Assembly (NCBI GenBank): GCA_964632005.1
Contig: CAZWAP010000056.1
Location: forward strand, 1 to 13,881
Reading direction: 5' to 3'
DNA: 13,881 bases
Source of the DNA: CAZWAP01 sp964632005
GTDB taxonomy: Bacteria > Planctomycetota > Phycisphaerae > Sedimentisphaerales > Anaerobacaceae
Shown here: one piece after another, positions 8,076 through 13,881 of the stretch
Numbering within the stretch: the stretch's first letter is position 1
Layout: each line of letters begins with the position of its first letter
The notes under the pieces: generated by a model
Databases searched by the model: none
What the model saw: the letters and a program-made list of their open reading frames with translations, nothing else
Told to the model about the DNA's origin: nothing
Translations under genes and position numbers: made by a program

Positions 8076-8798
8076 ATGGCCAGAACCGGACGTCTGAGAG
8101 GCTATTTCCTGCGTGGACTGGCGGTATTGCTGCCGACCGTTCTGACTGTCTGGATCTTTGTATTAGCCTACAGGTTCATCCAGGACAATGTGGGCGTTCA
8201 CATAAATCGCGGCCTGGTCAGACTGATCGTGTACCTCCAGGGAGAAGCAGGAATACCAGAGGAGAATCTCAGAGAGATCTTGGTGGAGGGGGCCGCCGGT
8301 TCGGTTATCGGCCTTATCATAGCGGTCGTCGGGGTCTGCTTGATCGGAGCGATCCTCGCGAGCGTCTTCGGCAGGGCAATATGGCGAATGGTCGAGAGCT
8401 TCATCCTGAACACCCCCGTATTGCGGCGGGTATACCCCTACGTCAAGCAGGTAACGGATTTCCTTCTGGCCCCAGAGCAGCAGAGAATGCTCTCCTTCTC
8501 GAGGGTCGTCGCTGTCGAATACCCCCGCAAAGGTATATGGTCTCTCGGCCTGGTTACAGGATCAGGCCTCGCGAAGGTCACAGACGCCGTCAAGAGAGAG
8601 ATGCTGACCATCTTGGTCCCAACGTCGCCCACCCCCTTCACGGGGTTCGTCATAATGGTCCCGAAAAAGCAGGTGATAGATATGGATATGACGATCGAGG
8701 AGGCCTTCCGGTTCTTTATCAGCGGGGGGGTGATAACACCGGCAAAAGGCAAGAAGATACCTCCCATCTCGCTTTCGGAGCCGGCAACCCAGCAGTAA
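8076..8798 (+). CDS. DUF502 family membrane protein
   Basis: A 240-residue protein of the DUF502 family (PF04367), function unknown. Two membrane segments are evident: about 9-31 (LRGLAVLLPTVLTVWIF) and about 74-100 (IGLIIAVVGVCLIGAILASV). They are followed by a soluble part with the family phrases ESFILNTPVLRRVYPYVKQ, VVAVEYPRKGIWSLG and LVPTSPTPFTGFV. I chose ATG 8076 because related proteins begin just ahead of the RGYFLRGL helix. An in-frame GTG at 8022 would add 18 residues but has no Shine-Dalgarno; the site at 8076 is also weak (AAGGG about 15 nt upstream). The distal hpf gene begins 34 nt after its stop, so co-transcription is likely. Confidence 0.85.
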   Translation: MARTGRLRGYFLRGLAVLLPTVLTVWIFVLAYRFIQDNVGVHINRGLVRLIVYLQGEAGIPEENLREILVEGAAGSVIGLIIAVVGVCLIGAILASVFGRAIWRMVESFILNTPVLRRVYPYVKQVTDFLLAPEQQRMLSFSRVVAVEYPRKGIWSLGLVTGSGLAKVTDAVKREMLTILVPTSPTPFTGFVIMVPKKQVIDMDMTIEEAFRFFISGGVITPAKGKKIPPISLSEPATQQ

Positions 8799-8818
8799 CA
8801 TTGGCAGCCTCTTGAAAA

Positions 8819-8823
8819 AAGGA
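8819..8823 (+). promoter_or_regulatory. Shine-Dalgarno selecting ATG 8833 for hpf
   Basis: AAGGA within an A-rich run lies 9 nt before ATG 8833. It overlaps the only competing in-frame start (TTG 8812), which has no ribosome site of its own. Confidence 0.6.
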
Positions 8824-8832
8824 TTAAGGACA

Positions 8833-9159
8833 ATGGCTTTGCTCTTAACGATCAGCGGCAAACATATAAACGTGACCGACGCGATGAAGAGGTACGCACA
8901 AGAGAAAACTTCCAAGCTCCCCCGGTATTACGACAGCATCAATCAGGTCGAGGTGATCATCGACGGCAGCAAGGGCGGCAGGATAAGCGTCGAGATAATT
9001 GCGCGTGCCGAGCACAGCAAGGTTTTCGTGGGCAAGGGTACCGGTGAGGATGCATACGCCTGCATCGACACGGTCGTGCACAAGCTGGAGCGGCAACTGA
9101 GGCGAACGAAAGGGAAAGAACGAGAAAACAAGCGTTCGGGCCCGGCGGAGCCGGCGTAG
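8833..9159 (+). CDS. hpf: Ribosome hibernation promoting factor, short form (HPF/RaiA family)
   Basis: A 108-residue protein that binds the 30S decoding region and stabilises inactive ribosomes when growth slows. The sequence shows the beta-alpha-beta-beta-beta-alpha pattern: MALLLTISGKHINVT, a basic helix KRYAQEKTSKLPRYY, strands VEVIIDG, RISVEIIARAEH and KVFVGKGT, then the signature GEDAYACIDTVVHKLERQLRR. The tail is short and basic. It lacks the C-terminal dimerisation domain of long HPF, so it resembles the gammaproteobacterial HPF type that works with a partner. It sits 79 nt upstream of a PtsN-type gene, the same hpf-ptsN order as in the proteobacterial rpoN cluster. The 79-nt gap has no clear terminator. 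Confidence 0.93.
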   Translation: MALLLTISGKHINVTDAMKRYAQEKTSKLPRYYDSINQVEVIIDGSKGGRISVEIIARAEHSKVFVGKGTGEDAYACIDTVVHKLERQLRRTKGKERENKRSGPAEPA

Positions 9160-9238
9160 TCCTGGGGGTCTCCGCGGCGAAAGCCATTCCCAGTTCGGGC
9201 CGAAAAAGAGCAAAAGGTATATTTTCGGGACCGGCAGG

Positions 9239-9712
9239 ATGAAATTTGCGGATTTTATGTGTTTTGAGGCGATAATTCCTGAGCTCAAGGCCACGGACCG
9301 CGACGGGGCAATCGCAGAGCTTGTCCGGGCCCTGCAGGCGGCAGGCAAAATCAGCAAGGGAAACTGCAAAAAGATCATCGAAGCTGTGATTGCCCGCGAG
9401 AACGAAGCGAGCACGGGTATGGGCAAGGGCGTTGCAATCCCACACGTCAAGCATAAGGCCGTTGCAGATGTTGTAGCAACGGTCGGGCAGAGCTCGGTGG
9501 GGATCGATTTTGCCGCGCTTGACAAACAGCCCGTTTATTCGGTGATACTTTTGATAAGTCCCGCCGATCACCCCGACAAGCACCTCGAGGCAATGGAGAA
9601 GGTCTTCAGGCACCTCCAGCAGGACAGGTTCCGCAAGTTTCTATCGCAGTGTCAGAATGCCCACCAGATCGAGGATCTTCTCAGGGAAGCGGACGATAAT
9701 CCGTCCTTGTGA
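9239..9712 (+). CDS. ptsN: PTS EIIA protein, fructose/nitrogen type (PtsN-like)
   Basis: A 157-residue single-domain EIIA of the fructose/mannitol/Ntr family (PF00359). His69 in GVAIPHV is the phosphorylation site. The preceding REN.ASTGMG segment and the later VYSVILLISPADHPDKHLEAM are family-typical. No EIIB or EIIC is fused or adjacent, which favours a regulatory role, accepting phosphate from HPr and controlling partners, over sugar transport. ATG 9239 has only a weak CGGGA 8 nt upstream, but the conserved fold starts immediately after it. The HPr gene follows after 49 nt. The Ntr subtype is inferred from hpf and HPr as neighbours; regulatory partners cannot be named. Confidence 0.9.
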   Translation: MKFADFMCFEAIIPELKATDRDGAIAELVRALQAAGKISKGNCKKIIEAVIARENEASTGMGKGVAIPHVKHKAVADVVATVGQSSVGIDFAALDKQPVYSVILLISPADHPDKHLEAMEKVFRHLQQDRFRKFLSQCQNAHQIEDLLREADDNPSL

Positions 9713-9746
9713 TCCGACCGCCGGCGACGCCGGACCGGCCTTCAAT

Positions 9747-9751
9747 AAGGA
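9747..9751 (+). promoter_or_regulatory. Shine-Dalgarno selecting a TTG start for HPr
   Basis: AAGGA (9747-9751) lies 10 nt before TTG 9762. It favours a short HPr over the longer in-frame ATG start at 9657 inside ptsN. Confidence 0.6.
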
Positions 9752-9761
9752 AACTGACGCC

Positions 9762-10061
9762 TTGGACAAACTGGTGTGTGAAGCCGAAGTCGAGATAAAA
9801 AACGCCGACGGGTTGCATATGCGACCGGCGATGCAATTTGTTGACGTCGCAAACCGGTTTGACTGCGATGTGACCGTCAGCAACGGCCAGACTACCGTCG
9901 ACGGAAAGAGCATTATGCAGATGAGCATGCTTGCCGCCACGGTCGGGACCAAGTTGAAGATCAGGGCCGAAGGACAAGACGCCCCGGAGCTAATCGAGGC
10001 CTTGCGCCACCTCGTCGAGGGCCGGATGTTCGACGAGCCCCCGCCTGAGGATAACCCTTGA
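9762..10061 (+). CDS. ptsH: HPr phosphocarrier protein of the phosphotransferase system
   Basis: A 99-residue HPr that carries phosphate from enzyme I to EIIA proteins. The active site reads GLHMRPA with His19 as the phospho-acceptor; most HPr have Ala where Met20 is. Ser50 in GKSIMQ lies 31 residues after it, the same spacing as His15 to Ser46 in Gram-positive HPr. That leaves regulation by an HPr kinase possible. The MLAATVGTKLKI segment is also typical. The acidic tail (EGRMFDEPPPEDNP) is an extension. Start TTG 9762 is chosen from AAGGA 10 nt upstream; the alternative from 9657 would add 35 residues read out of frame over ptsN. It could equally be called npr. Enzyme I is not in the window. 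The gene is last in the plus-strand series. Confidence 0.9.
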   Translation: MDKLVCEAEVEIKNADGLHMRPAMQFVDVANRFDCDVTVSNGQTTVDGKSIMQMSMLAATVGTKLKIRAEGQDAPELIEALRHLVEGRMFDEPPPEDNP

Positions 10062-10179
10062 GCACCACGCTGTCCACCTCGGATGGCCGGCTACACGAGC
10101 TAATATGGAGAGCGACCAGCCGGCTGTCGCCGCAGCGCAGCGACCAGCGAGACGGACCTCCAGGCCGGCTCAGGAGCCA

Positions 10180-10926
10180 TCAGGTAAGCCCCGCAGCCAG
10201 TGTGCAGTAACAGATGTTCGCCAGCCCGTGAAAAAGAATCGGCCCAAGCAGACAACCTGTCCGCAGATACAGCCAGCCCAGCACCAGGCCCGGAAAAAAC
10301 GTCAGAGCCGACAGCGGTTCGCCCCAGACGACCACGTGTGCAGCGGCAAAGCAGGCCGCAGAGGCGGCGATACTCACCCAGCCGGCCAGCACCACGCTGG
10401 AGGCCAGCGGGCCTACCAGCCGCAGGATATTCGTCAGCAGGTACCCCCTGAAAAATATCTCTTCAGCCAGTGCAACGTACATAAACTGGTACAAAACAAA
10501 GGCCAACCACCCCCGCCCGTGCGGGACAGCACCGCCGAGCGGCGCGCCCAAGCCCCACCAATAGAGCAACCAGAGCACGGCGAAGCTCACCGGCAAAACA
10601 GCCAGGCAGACACGGCAAAACTCAACCACTACGCCCCTGAGCTGCCCGGTGCCCGGGGCGATCCGTGGAAAACTGCTCCTGCCCGCGACGGCCGGCACCA
10701 TCGCAGCGACGACAAGGACAACCGGCCCCAGAAACCACTGGACCTCGTGGACGGAACCCAGGGCAAGGAGCCTTATGACCAGAATAACCGAGCAGGTTGC
10801 GATGAGGGTCTCGGCCAGCAGGCAGATGGAGATCTTGCCGCTGCCGCGGCCCTTCCGGCCGAGCGGCCCAATCGCCGCCGATAAGCCGGCGATGTCAAGA
10901 TAACCGGGTGAGCCGGTCATACTCAC
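10180..10926 (-). CDS. CPBP family glutamic intramembrane protease, candidate dedicated sorting protease
   Basis: A 248-residue polytopic membrane protein of the CPBP/ABI family (PF02517). All three catalytic motifs are present within membrane helices: EE..FR (Glu155, Glu156, Arg160), F...H (Phe193, His197) and H...N (His233, Asn237). The N-terminal 30 residues are variable; hydrophobic helices run about 32-55, 63-82, 103-124, 141-165, 176-199 and 205-240. The GTG start at 10926 overlaps the TGA stop of the upstream gene by four bases (GTGA), with GGAGGAGA just ahead, so translation is probably coupled; ATG 10920 is the alternative. The upstream product ends in a Gly-rich/Cys/TM/Arg tail, so a role in cleaving or anchoring it is a reasonable inference. 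Some CPBP members instead process peptides or prenylated proteins. Confidence 0.9.
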   Translation of the reverse strand: MSMTGSPGYLDIAGLSAAIGPLGRKGRGSGKISICLLAETLIATCSVILVIRLLALGSVHEVQWFLGPVVLVVAAMVPAVAGRSSFPRIAPGTGQLRGVVVEFCRVCLAVLPVSFAVLWLLYWWGLGAPLGGAVPHGRGWLAFVLYQFMYVALAEEIFFRGYLLTNILRLVGPLASSVVLAGWVSIAASAACFAAAHVVVWGEPLSALTFFPGLVLGWLYLRTGCLLGPILFHGLANICYCTLAAGLT

Positions 10927-13881
10927 ACGCTCTCCTCCGTGCCCCTTACAGCTCCTCGTCTCCGCCTGTCGCGCAGCTTGAAGACACCGATAACCGCCGC
11001 AAGGCAGAGGTAAGGCACGAGCAAATCAGCGACGCTGCCCCGGCAGACCGGGGACATAGTGCAGCCGCCGCCTCCGCCGCCCCCACCGCCTCCGCCGGCC
11101 ACCGCGGCAACAACGTAGAACGGCGTGAAGTGCGTCGTCTTGAACCGAAGAGCCTGCAGACCCGGAGATAGTTCGACTGTCTCCATATCCGTAATTCCCT
11201 GCTGGCTCAGAGTGCCTGTGAGCGAGTCGTACCAGTAGGCCGACGGCGAACCGGCTGTGGCAGAAACCGTATAGGGGATCGTTATGGTAACAGGCTCGCT
11301 GAACTGCAGACCACTGGGGCCGAAGTCATAGCTGCCAAGCTGGCCCGTAGCAACCTGCTGCGGATTTTCGATCTTATTGATGCGGATAGTAACGTCGTAC
11401 GGGCAGGTGCCCTCGGGTACGACAACCGACACATCGTCTGCGCTTGTTATTTCCTCTGGGTCGGCCCCCACCGTTCCGCCCGCCGAAGCAACAATCTGCC
11501 CGGAGCTGACGACGGTGGGCCTCATATAGGTGCTCGCGGCATAGTATATCTGGGTATTCGCGTCTCTGCCGTCCGTCCAGAGCACATACGGATAGCCATA
11601 TCGGTCTACACCCATCACTGGCTGACTCTGGGAGGAGTTTGTGCCGCCGTCGCCGACCAGGATGTTTGTTCCATGACCGGAGTTGGTCTGCGTCATGTAA
11701 AGGTCCGTATCGCCGTTGCCTGCAGAAACGTTCCGCTTGTCCAGCCACGCTGCAAAGACCTTCAGGTTCGCACCGCTACTACCGGTTACGGCGATGGTCG
11801 GTGAGAGCTGATCGGCTCCCGATGTGTCATCGATGAGGTTGGTCCCCACCAGCGGGCTGGCGGGCAGGCCATCTGACGCAGCATAGTATATGTCGCTCTC
11901 GCCTGATATGGCATCAGTCCAGAGTAAATGGATAATCGAGCCGGCCGCCTCAGCGGCTATCGCCGGTTCGGATTGTGCCGCCGCCTTCGTTACAACCGGG
12001 ACGTTGGTCCAGGAATCGCTGGCTGCCCCGTAGATATCGAGGCTGGAGCCTCTCGCGTCGGCCCAGACAACATAGACCGCGTTGGACGAACCTATGGCGA
12101 TCGCAGGGTCGGTCTGGTCGGCAGTGTTCGAGGTTATGCGGGTTATGGTATTGATGCCAAAGCCGTTGCTTGATGCCGCGATGTAGATATCCTGATTGCC
12201 AGATCCATCATCCTGCCAGACAACGTACGCCCTGTTCGGCGAGCCGCTGTCAACGGCCACGGCCGGGTTGGTCTGATTGTCGTTGGAGTCGGAGATACGC
12301 CGCTGCGCAGACCAGCTCGTTCCATCCGCTGAGGTTGCCCCGTAGATGTCCCAGTCCCCCAGCCTATTGTCCTGCCAGACCACGTACAGCTTGTCGTCGC
12401 CCCCCAACGCAATATCGGGATTGCACTGGTCTGCTGGGCTGGTTGTAATCCTCGTGCTGGAGCCGAAGCTGGTTGCCCCCGCGGCCAGCCTGGCTATGTA
12501 AATATCCCTGCTGCCGGCCGGGCCTGCGTGCCAGACCGCCCAGATATTGCCGCCACTGTCGACGGCTGTTGAGGGGGCGGCTCTGTCGACCTCCCCGATA
12601 TCGGCCCCAACCGGTTCGTTCTGGCCGAAGGAACGCATCTCCGTTCGGAAGGAGTACGAACATTCGGGCATAGTATTTCCCGCCAAATCGGCCGCGTTCA
12701 CGGTGATCGTCTTGGTCTGGTCGAAATCGAACTTCTGGTCCGCCTGGTAGGCAAACGTATAGTCGGACTTCGTGCCGATTCTGCGACAGGTGCCGGTCGC
12801 ACTGACGTAGCTTGCGGTATCACCGGTGTATATGATATCGCCGTCAAGGCGGATGGTTACGGAACCCGGGTCAACACCTTTGCCGTCGTCGGTGATGTGC
12901 AGTACAATCAGCTTGTTGAGCGGTACCTGTATAGAATCCGCGGCAGGCGAACAATTCGTTACCACCGGCGCAGAGTTGTCGGTGACGGTTATCGTCACTA
13001 CCTGCGAGTCCTCCAGCGAGCCGTCGCTCGCCGTGAAGGTAACCTGGTAGGTATTGTCGGCCTGGGCGTGCGATGGGGTCCAGCTGAAGGTTTGGCCCGA
13101 GAAGCTCGCCCCGCTGGGCAGGCCCACGGCCGAGTAGGTTAAGCTCTCGCCATCCGGGTCCGTCGCACTGACCTCAAATGTCAACAGCGATGCCTCGCTG
13201 ACGGACTTGTCGGGTATCGCATCGAGCACCGGCGCCCGGTTCACGTTGTTGACCGTGACCGTTACGCTCTGGGAATCCGTTGCCGTCCCGTCGCTGGCGG
13301 TGAAAGTCAGCTCGAACGTCCCTGCCTGGCTGTAGGTCGGCGTCCAAATGAAGGTCGAGCCTGAGAATACCGAGCCGGCAGGAAGCGACCTGGCAGAAAA
13401 GCTCACTGTGTCGTCATCAGCGTCGGTCGCGCTGAGCGATATGGTCAAGAGGCTGCCTTCGTTCACCGACTGGTCGTCGATCGCTGCCAGTACAGGCGCC
13501 CGGTTGGTGTTTGCCACGGTGATGGTGACGCTTTCGGAGTCGCTGTCCGTCCCGTCGCTGGCGGTAAAAGTGACATCGTAGGTTCCAGCCTGATCATAAC
13601 CCGGCGTCCAAGAAAAGGTTTGTCCCGAGAAGCTCGCCCCACTCGGCAGGTTCGAGGCCGAATAGGTTAGCGTCTCGTCATCAGCGTCGGTCGCGCTGAT
13701 GGAAAAGGTCAGGGAGCTACCTTCAGCCACAGTCTTATCGCCGATTGCATCCAGAACCGGCGCCGAATTGCCGGCCTCGGAGGCAATATACTCGTAGCAC
13801 CCGGCATCAGGAGCTCCTACGCGGGCATTGCCGTCCTTGTCGGTCGAAGGCCCGTACGAGGCGTTACCAAAGTCGATCGCC
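10923..13881 (-). CDS. Large surface protein: beta-helix end, three tandem putative-Ig repeats, seven-bladed propeller, C-terminal sorting tail (5' end beyond window)
   Basis: The frame is open to the right edge (985 visible residues), so the N-terminus and signal peptide are missing. The first visible residues (TDKDGNARVG, then GCYEYIA) match the end of choice-of-anchor-Q/parallel beta-helix domains. Next are three 88-residue putative-Ig repeats (visible residues 40-303; APVL..I.D, SATD.D, F.WTP, TFTASDG). A bacterial Ig-like domain follows (about 304-425; CSPAADSIQVPLNKLI). Seven propeller-like units (about 428-789) have the phrase VVW.D.R then DIY.AAS. A ZU5-like beta domain (about 795-925) ends in HFTPFYVV. 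Last come Gly 929-939, Cys940, one TM helix and RDRRRR. The protein is presumably exported and held at the envelope. Binding or enzymatic function is not evident; no sialidase active site is recognisable. The CPBP gene overlaps its stop. Confidence 0.9.
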   Translation of the reverse strand, partial: AIDFGNASYGPSTDKDGNARVGAPDAGCYEYIASEAGNSAPVLDAIGDKTVAEGSSLTFSISATDADDETLTYSASNLPSGASFSGQTFSWTPGYDQAGTYDVTFTASDGTDSDSESVTITVANTNRAPVLAAIDDQSVNEGSLLTISLSATDADDDTVSFSARSLPAGSVFSGSTFIWTPTYSQAGTFELTFTASDGTATDSQSVTVTVNNVNRAPVLDAIPDKSVSEASLLTFEVSATDPDGESLTYSAVGLPSGASFSGQTFSWTPSHAQADNTYQVTFTASDGSLEDSQVVTITVTDNSAPVVTNCSPAADSIQVPLNKLIVLHITDDGKGVDPGSVTIRLDGDIIYTGDTASYVSATGTCRRIGTKSDYTFAYQADQKFDFDQTKTITVNAADLAGNTMPECSYSFRTEMRSFGQNEPVGADIGEVDRAAPSTAVDSGGNIWAVWHAGPAGSRDIYIARLAAGATSFGSSTRITTSPADQCNPDIALGGDDKLYVVWQDNRLGDWDIYGATSADGTSWSAQRRISDSNDNQTNPAVAVDSGSPNRAYVVWQDDGSGNQDIYIAASSNGFGINTITRITSNTADQTDPAIAIGSSNAVYVVWADARGSSLDIYGAASDSWTNVPVVTKAAAQSEPAIAAEAAGSIIHLLWTDAISGESDIYYAASDGLPASPLVGTNLIDDTSGADQLSPTIAVTGSSGANLKVFAAWLDKRNVSAGNGDTDLYMTQTNSGHGTNILVGDGGTNSSQSQPVMGVDRYGYPYVLWTDGRDANTQIYYAASTYMRPTVVSSGQIVASAGGTVGADPEEITSADDVSVVVPEGTCPYDVTIRINKIENPQQVATGQLGSYDFGPSGLQFSEPVTITIPYTVSATAGSPSAYWYDSLTGTLSQQGITDMETVELSPGLQALRFKTTHFTPFYVVAAVAGGGGGGGGGGGCTMSPVCRGSVADLLVPYLCLAAVIGVFKLRDRRRRGAVRGTEESV
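10926..11096 (-). other. C-terminal protein-sorting signal (Gly tract, Cys, TM helix, Arg cluster)
   Basis: Eleven Gly codons (11064-11096) using all four synonymous codons are followed by a Cys codon (11061-11063), CTMSPVC, a hydrophobic stretch (VADLLVPYLCLAAVIGVF) and KLRDRRRR, then ten residues to the stop. This is the build of the Cys-containing tripartite tails (MYXO-, JDVT- and Synerg-CTERM type) that known CPBP-type sorting proteases handle. It matches none of those consensus sequences closely enough for me to name it. Confidence 0.65.
10931..10938 (-). promoter_or_regulatory. Shine-Dalgarno for the CPBP gene, inside the upstream coding region
   Basis: GGAGGAGA on the minus strand lies within the last codons of the surface-protein gene. 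From its GGAGG core to GTG 10926 is 7 nt; to ATG 10920 it is 13 nt. This favours the overlapping GTG. Confidence 0.65.
12972..13763 (-). repeat. Three tandem 264-bp repeats encoding putative-Ig domains
   Basis: Equivalent codons (the Ala of APVL/APVV) begin at 13763, 13499, 13235 and 12971, an exact 264-bp (88-residue) period. The first and third units share long near-identical stretches around SGASFSGQTFSWTP; the middle one is more diverged. Confidence 0.85.

Noticed and set aside
8845..9613. Minus-strand open frames opposite hpf and ptsN (8845-9525, 8957-9613)
   Set aside because: They are shadows of two well-conserved plus-strand genes and carry no motifs of their own.
9657..9761. Longer HPr start at ATG 9657
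   Set aside because: It would overlap ptsN by 56 bases and add 35 residues of out-of-frame ptsN and spacer sequence. TTG 9762 has a good ribosome site and gives a normal HPr N-terminus.
10105..10884. Plus-strand open frame opposite the CPBP gene
   Set aside because: The translation is Gln/Arg/Pro-rich low complexity, while the minus strand has all CPBP motifs in place.
13728..13730. GTG at 13730 as the start of the right-hand surface protein
   Set aside because: The frame continues upstream to the window edge with a recognisable beta-helix end and the first strand of Ig repeat 1, so this GTG is internal.
1..13881. CRISPR array, IS element, tRNA or rRNA gene, attachment site
   Set aside because: No short regular direct repeats with spacers, transposase motifs, terminal inverted repeats or tRNA-like cloverleaf were seen. 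The only tandem repeats are coding.

Overview
The window is a GC-rich bacterial chromosome segment that best fits the Planctomycetota, probably the Phycisphaerae. That is an inference from the kind of giant secreted proteins seen (DUF7901-like repeats, GEVED modules, a choice-of-anchor-Q-like beta-helix end, tandem putative-Ig repeats) and not from any marker gene. No RNA gene, IS element, CRISPR array or phage gene is visible.

Layout. (1) 1-6016, minus strand: one uninterrupted reading frame of 2005 visible codons, running off the left edge. It encodes a secreted mosaic with a signal peptide, five DUF7901-like repeats, two GEVED-type modules and an embedded C39-like cysteine peptidase domain. 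(2) 6017-6412: its leader. Four tightly packed stem-loops lie just upstream of a strong Shine-Dalgarno, and a weak terminator-like hairpin for hisI lies further up. (3) 6413-6826, minus: hisI with a TTG start. (4) 6827-6927: a divergent intergenic region with two good promoter candidates whose -10 boxes overlap face to face. (5) 6928-10061, plus: a likely operon of a flippase-like (YbhN/LPG-synthase TM) membrane protein, a DUF502 membrane protein, short HPF, a PtsN-type EIIA and an HPr with a TTG start. The last three resemble the hpf-ptsN-npr part of the proteobacterial rpoN cluster. (6) 10180-13881, minus: a large surface protein (5' end outside the window) whose C-terminus is a Gly11-Cys-TM-Arg sorting-type tail. 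It is followed, with a 4-base GTGA stop/start overlap, by a CPBP-family glutamic intramembrane protease.

How it fits together. The middle block is housekeeping: histidine synthesis, ribosome hibernation and a regulatory phosphotransfer pair. The flanks are envelope or extracellular proteins. The most interesting unit is the right-hand pair. The only obvious target-type tail visible in the window sits translationally coupled to a CPBP protease, the family known to include dedicated sorting proteases for Cys-containing C-terminal signals. I read it as a candidate protease-substrate sorting pair.
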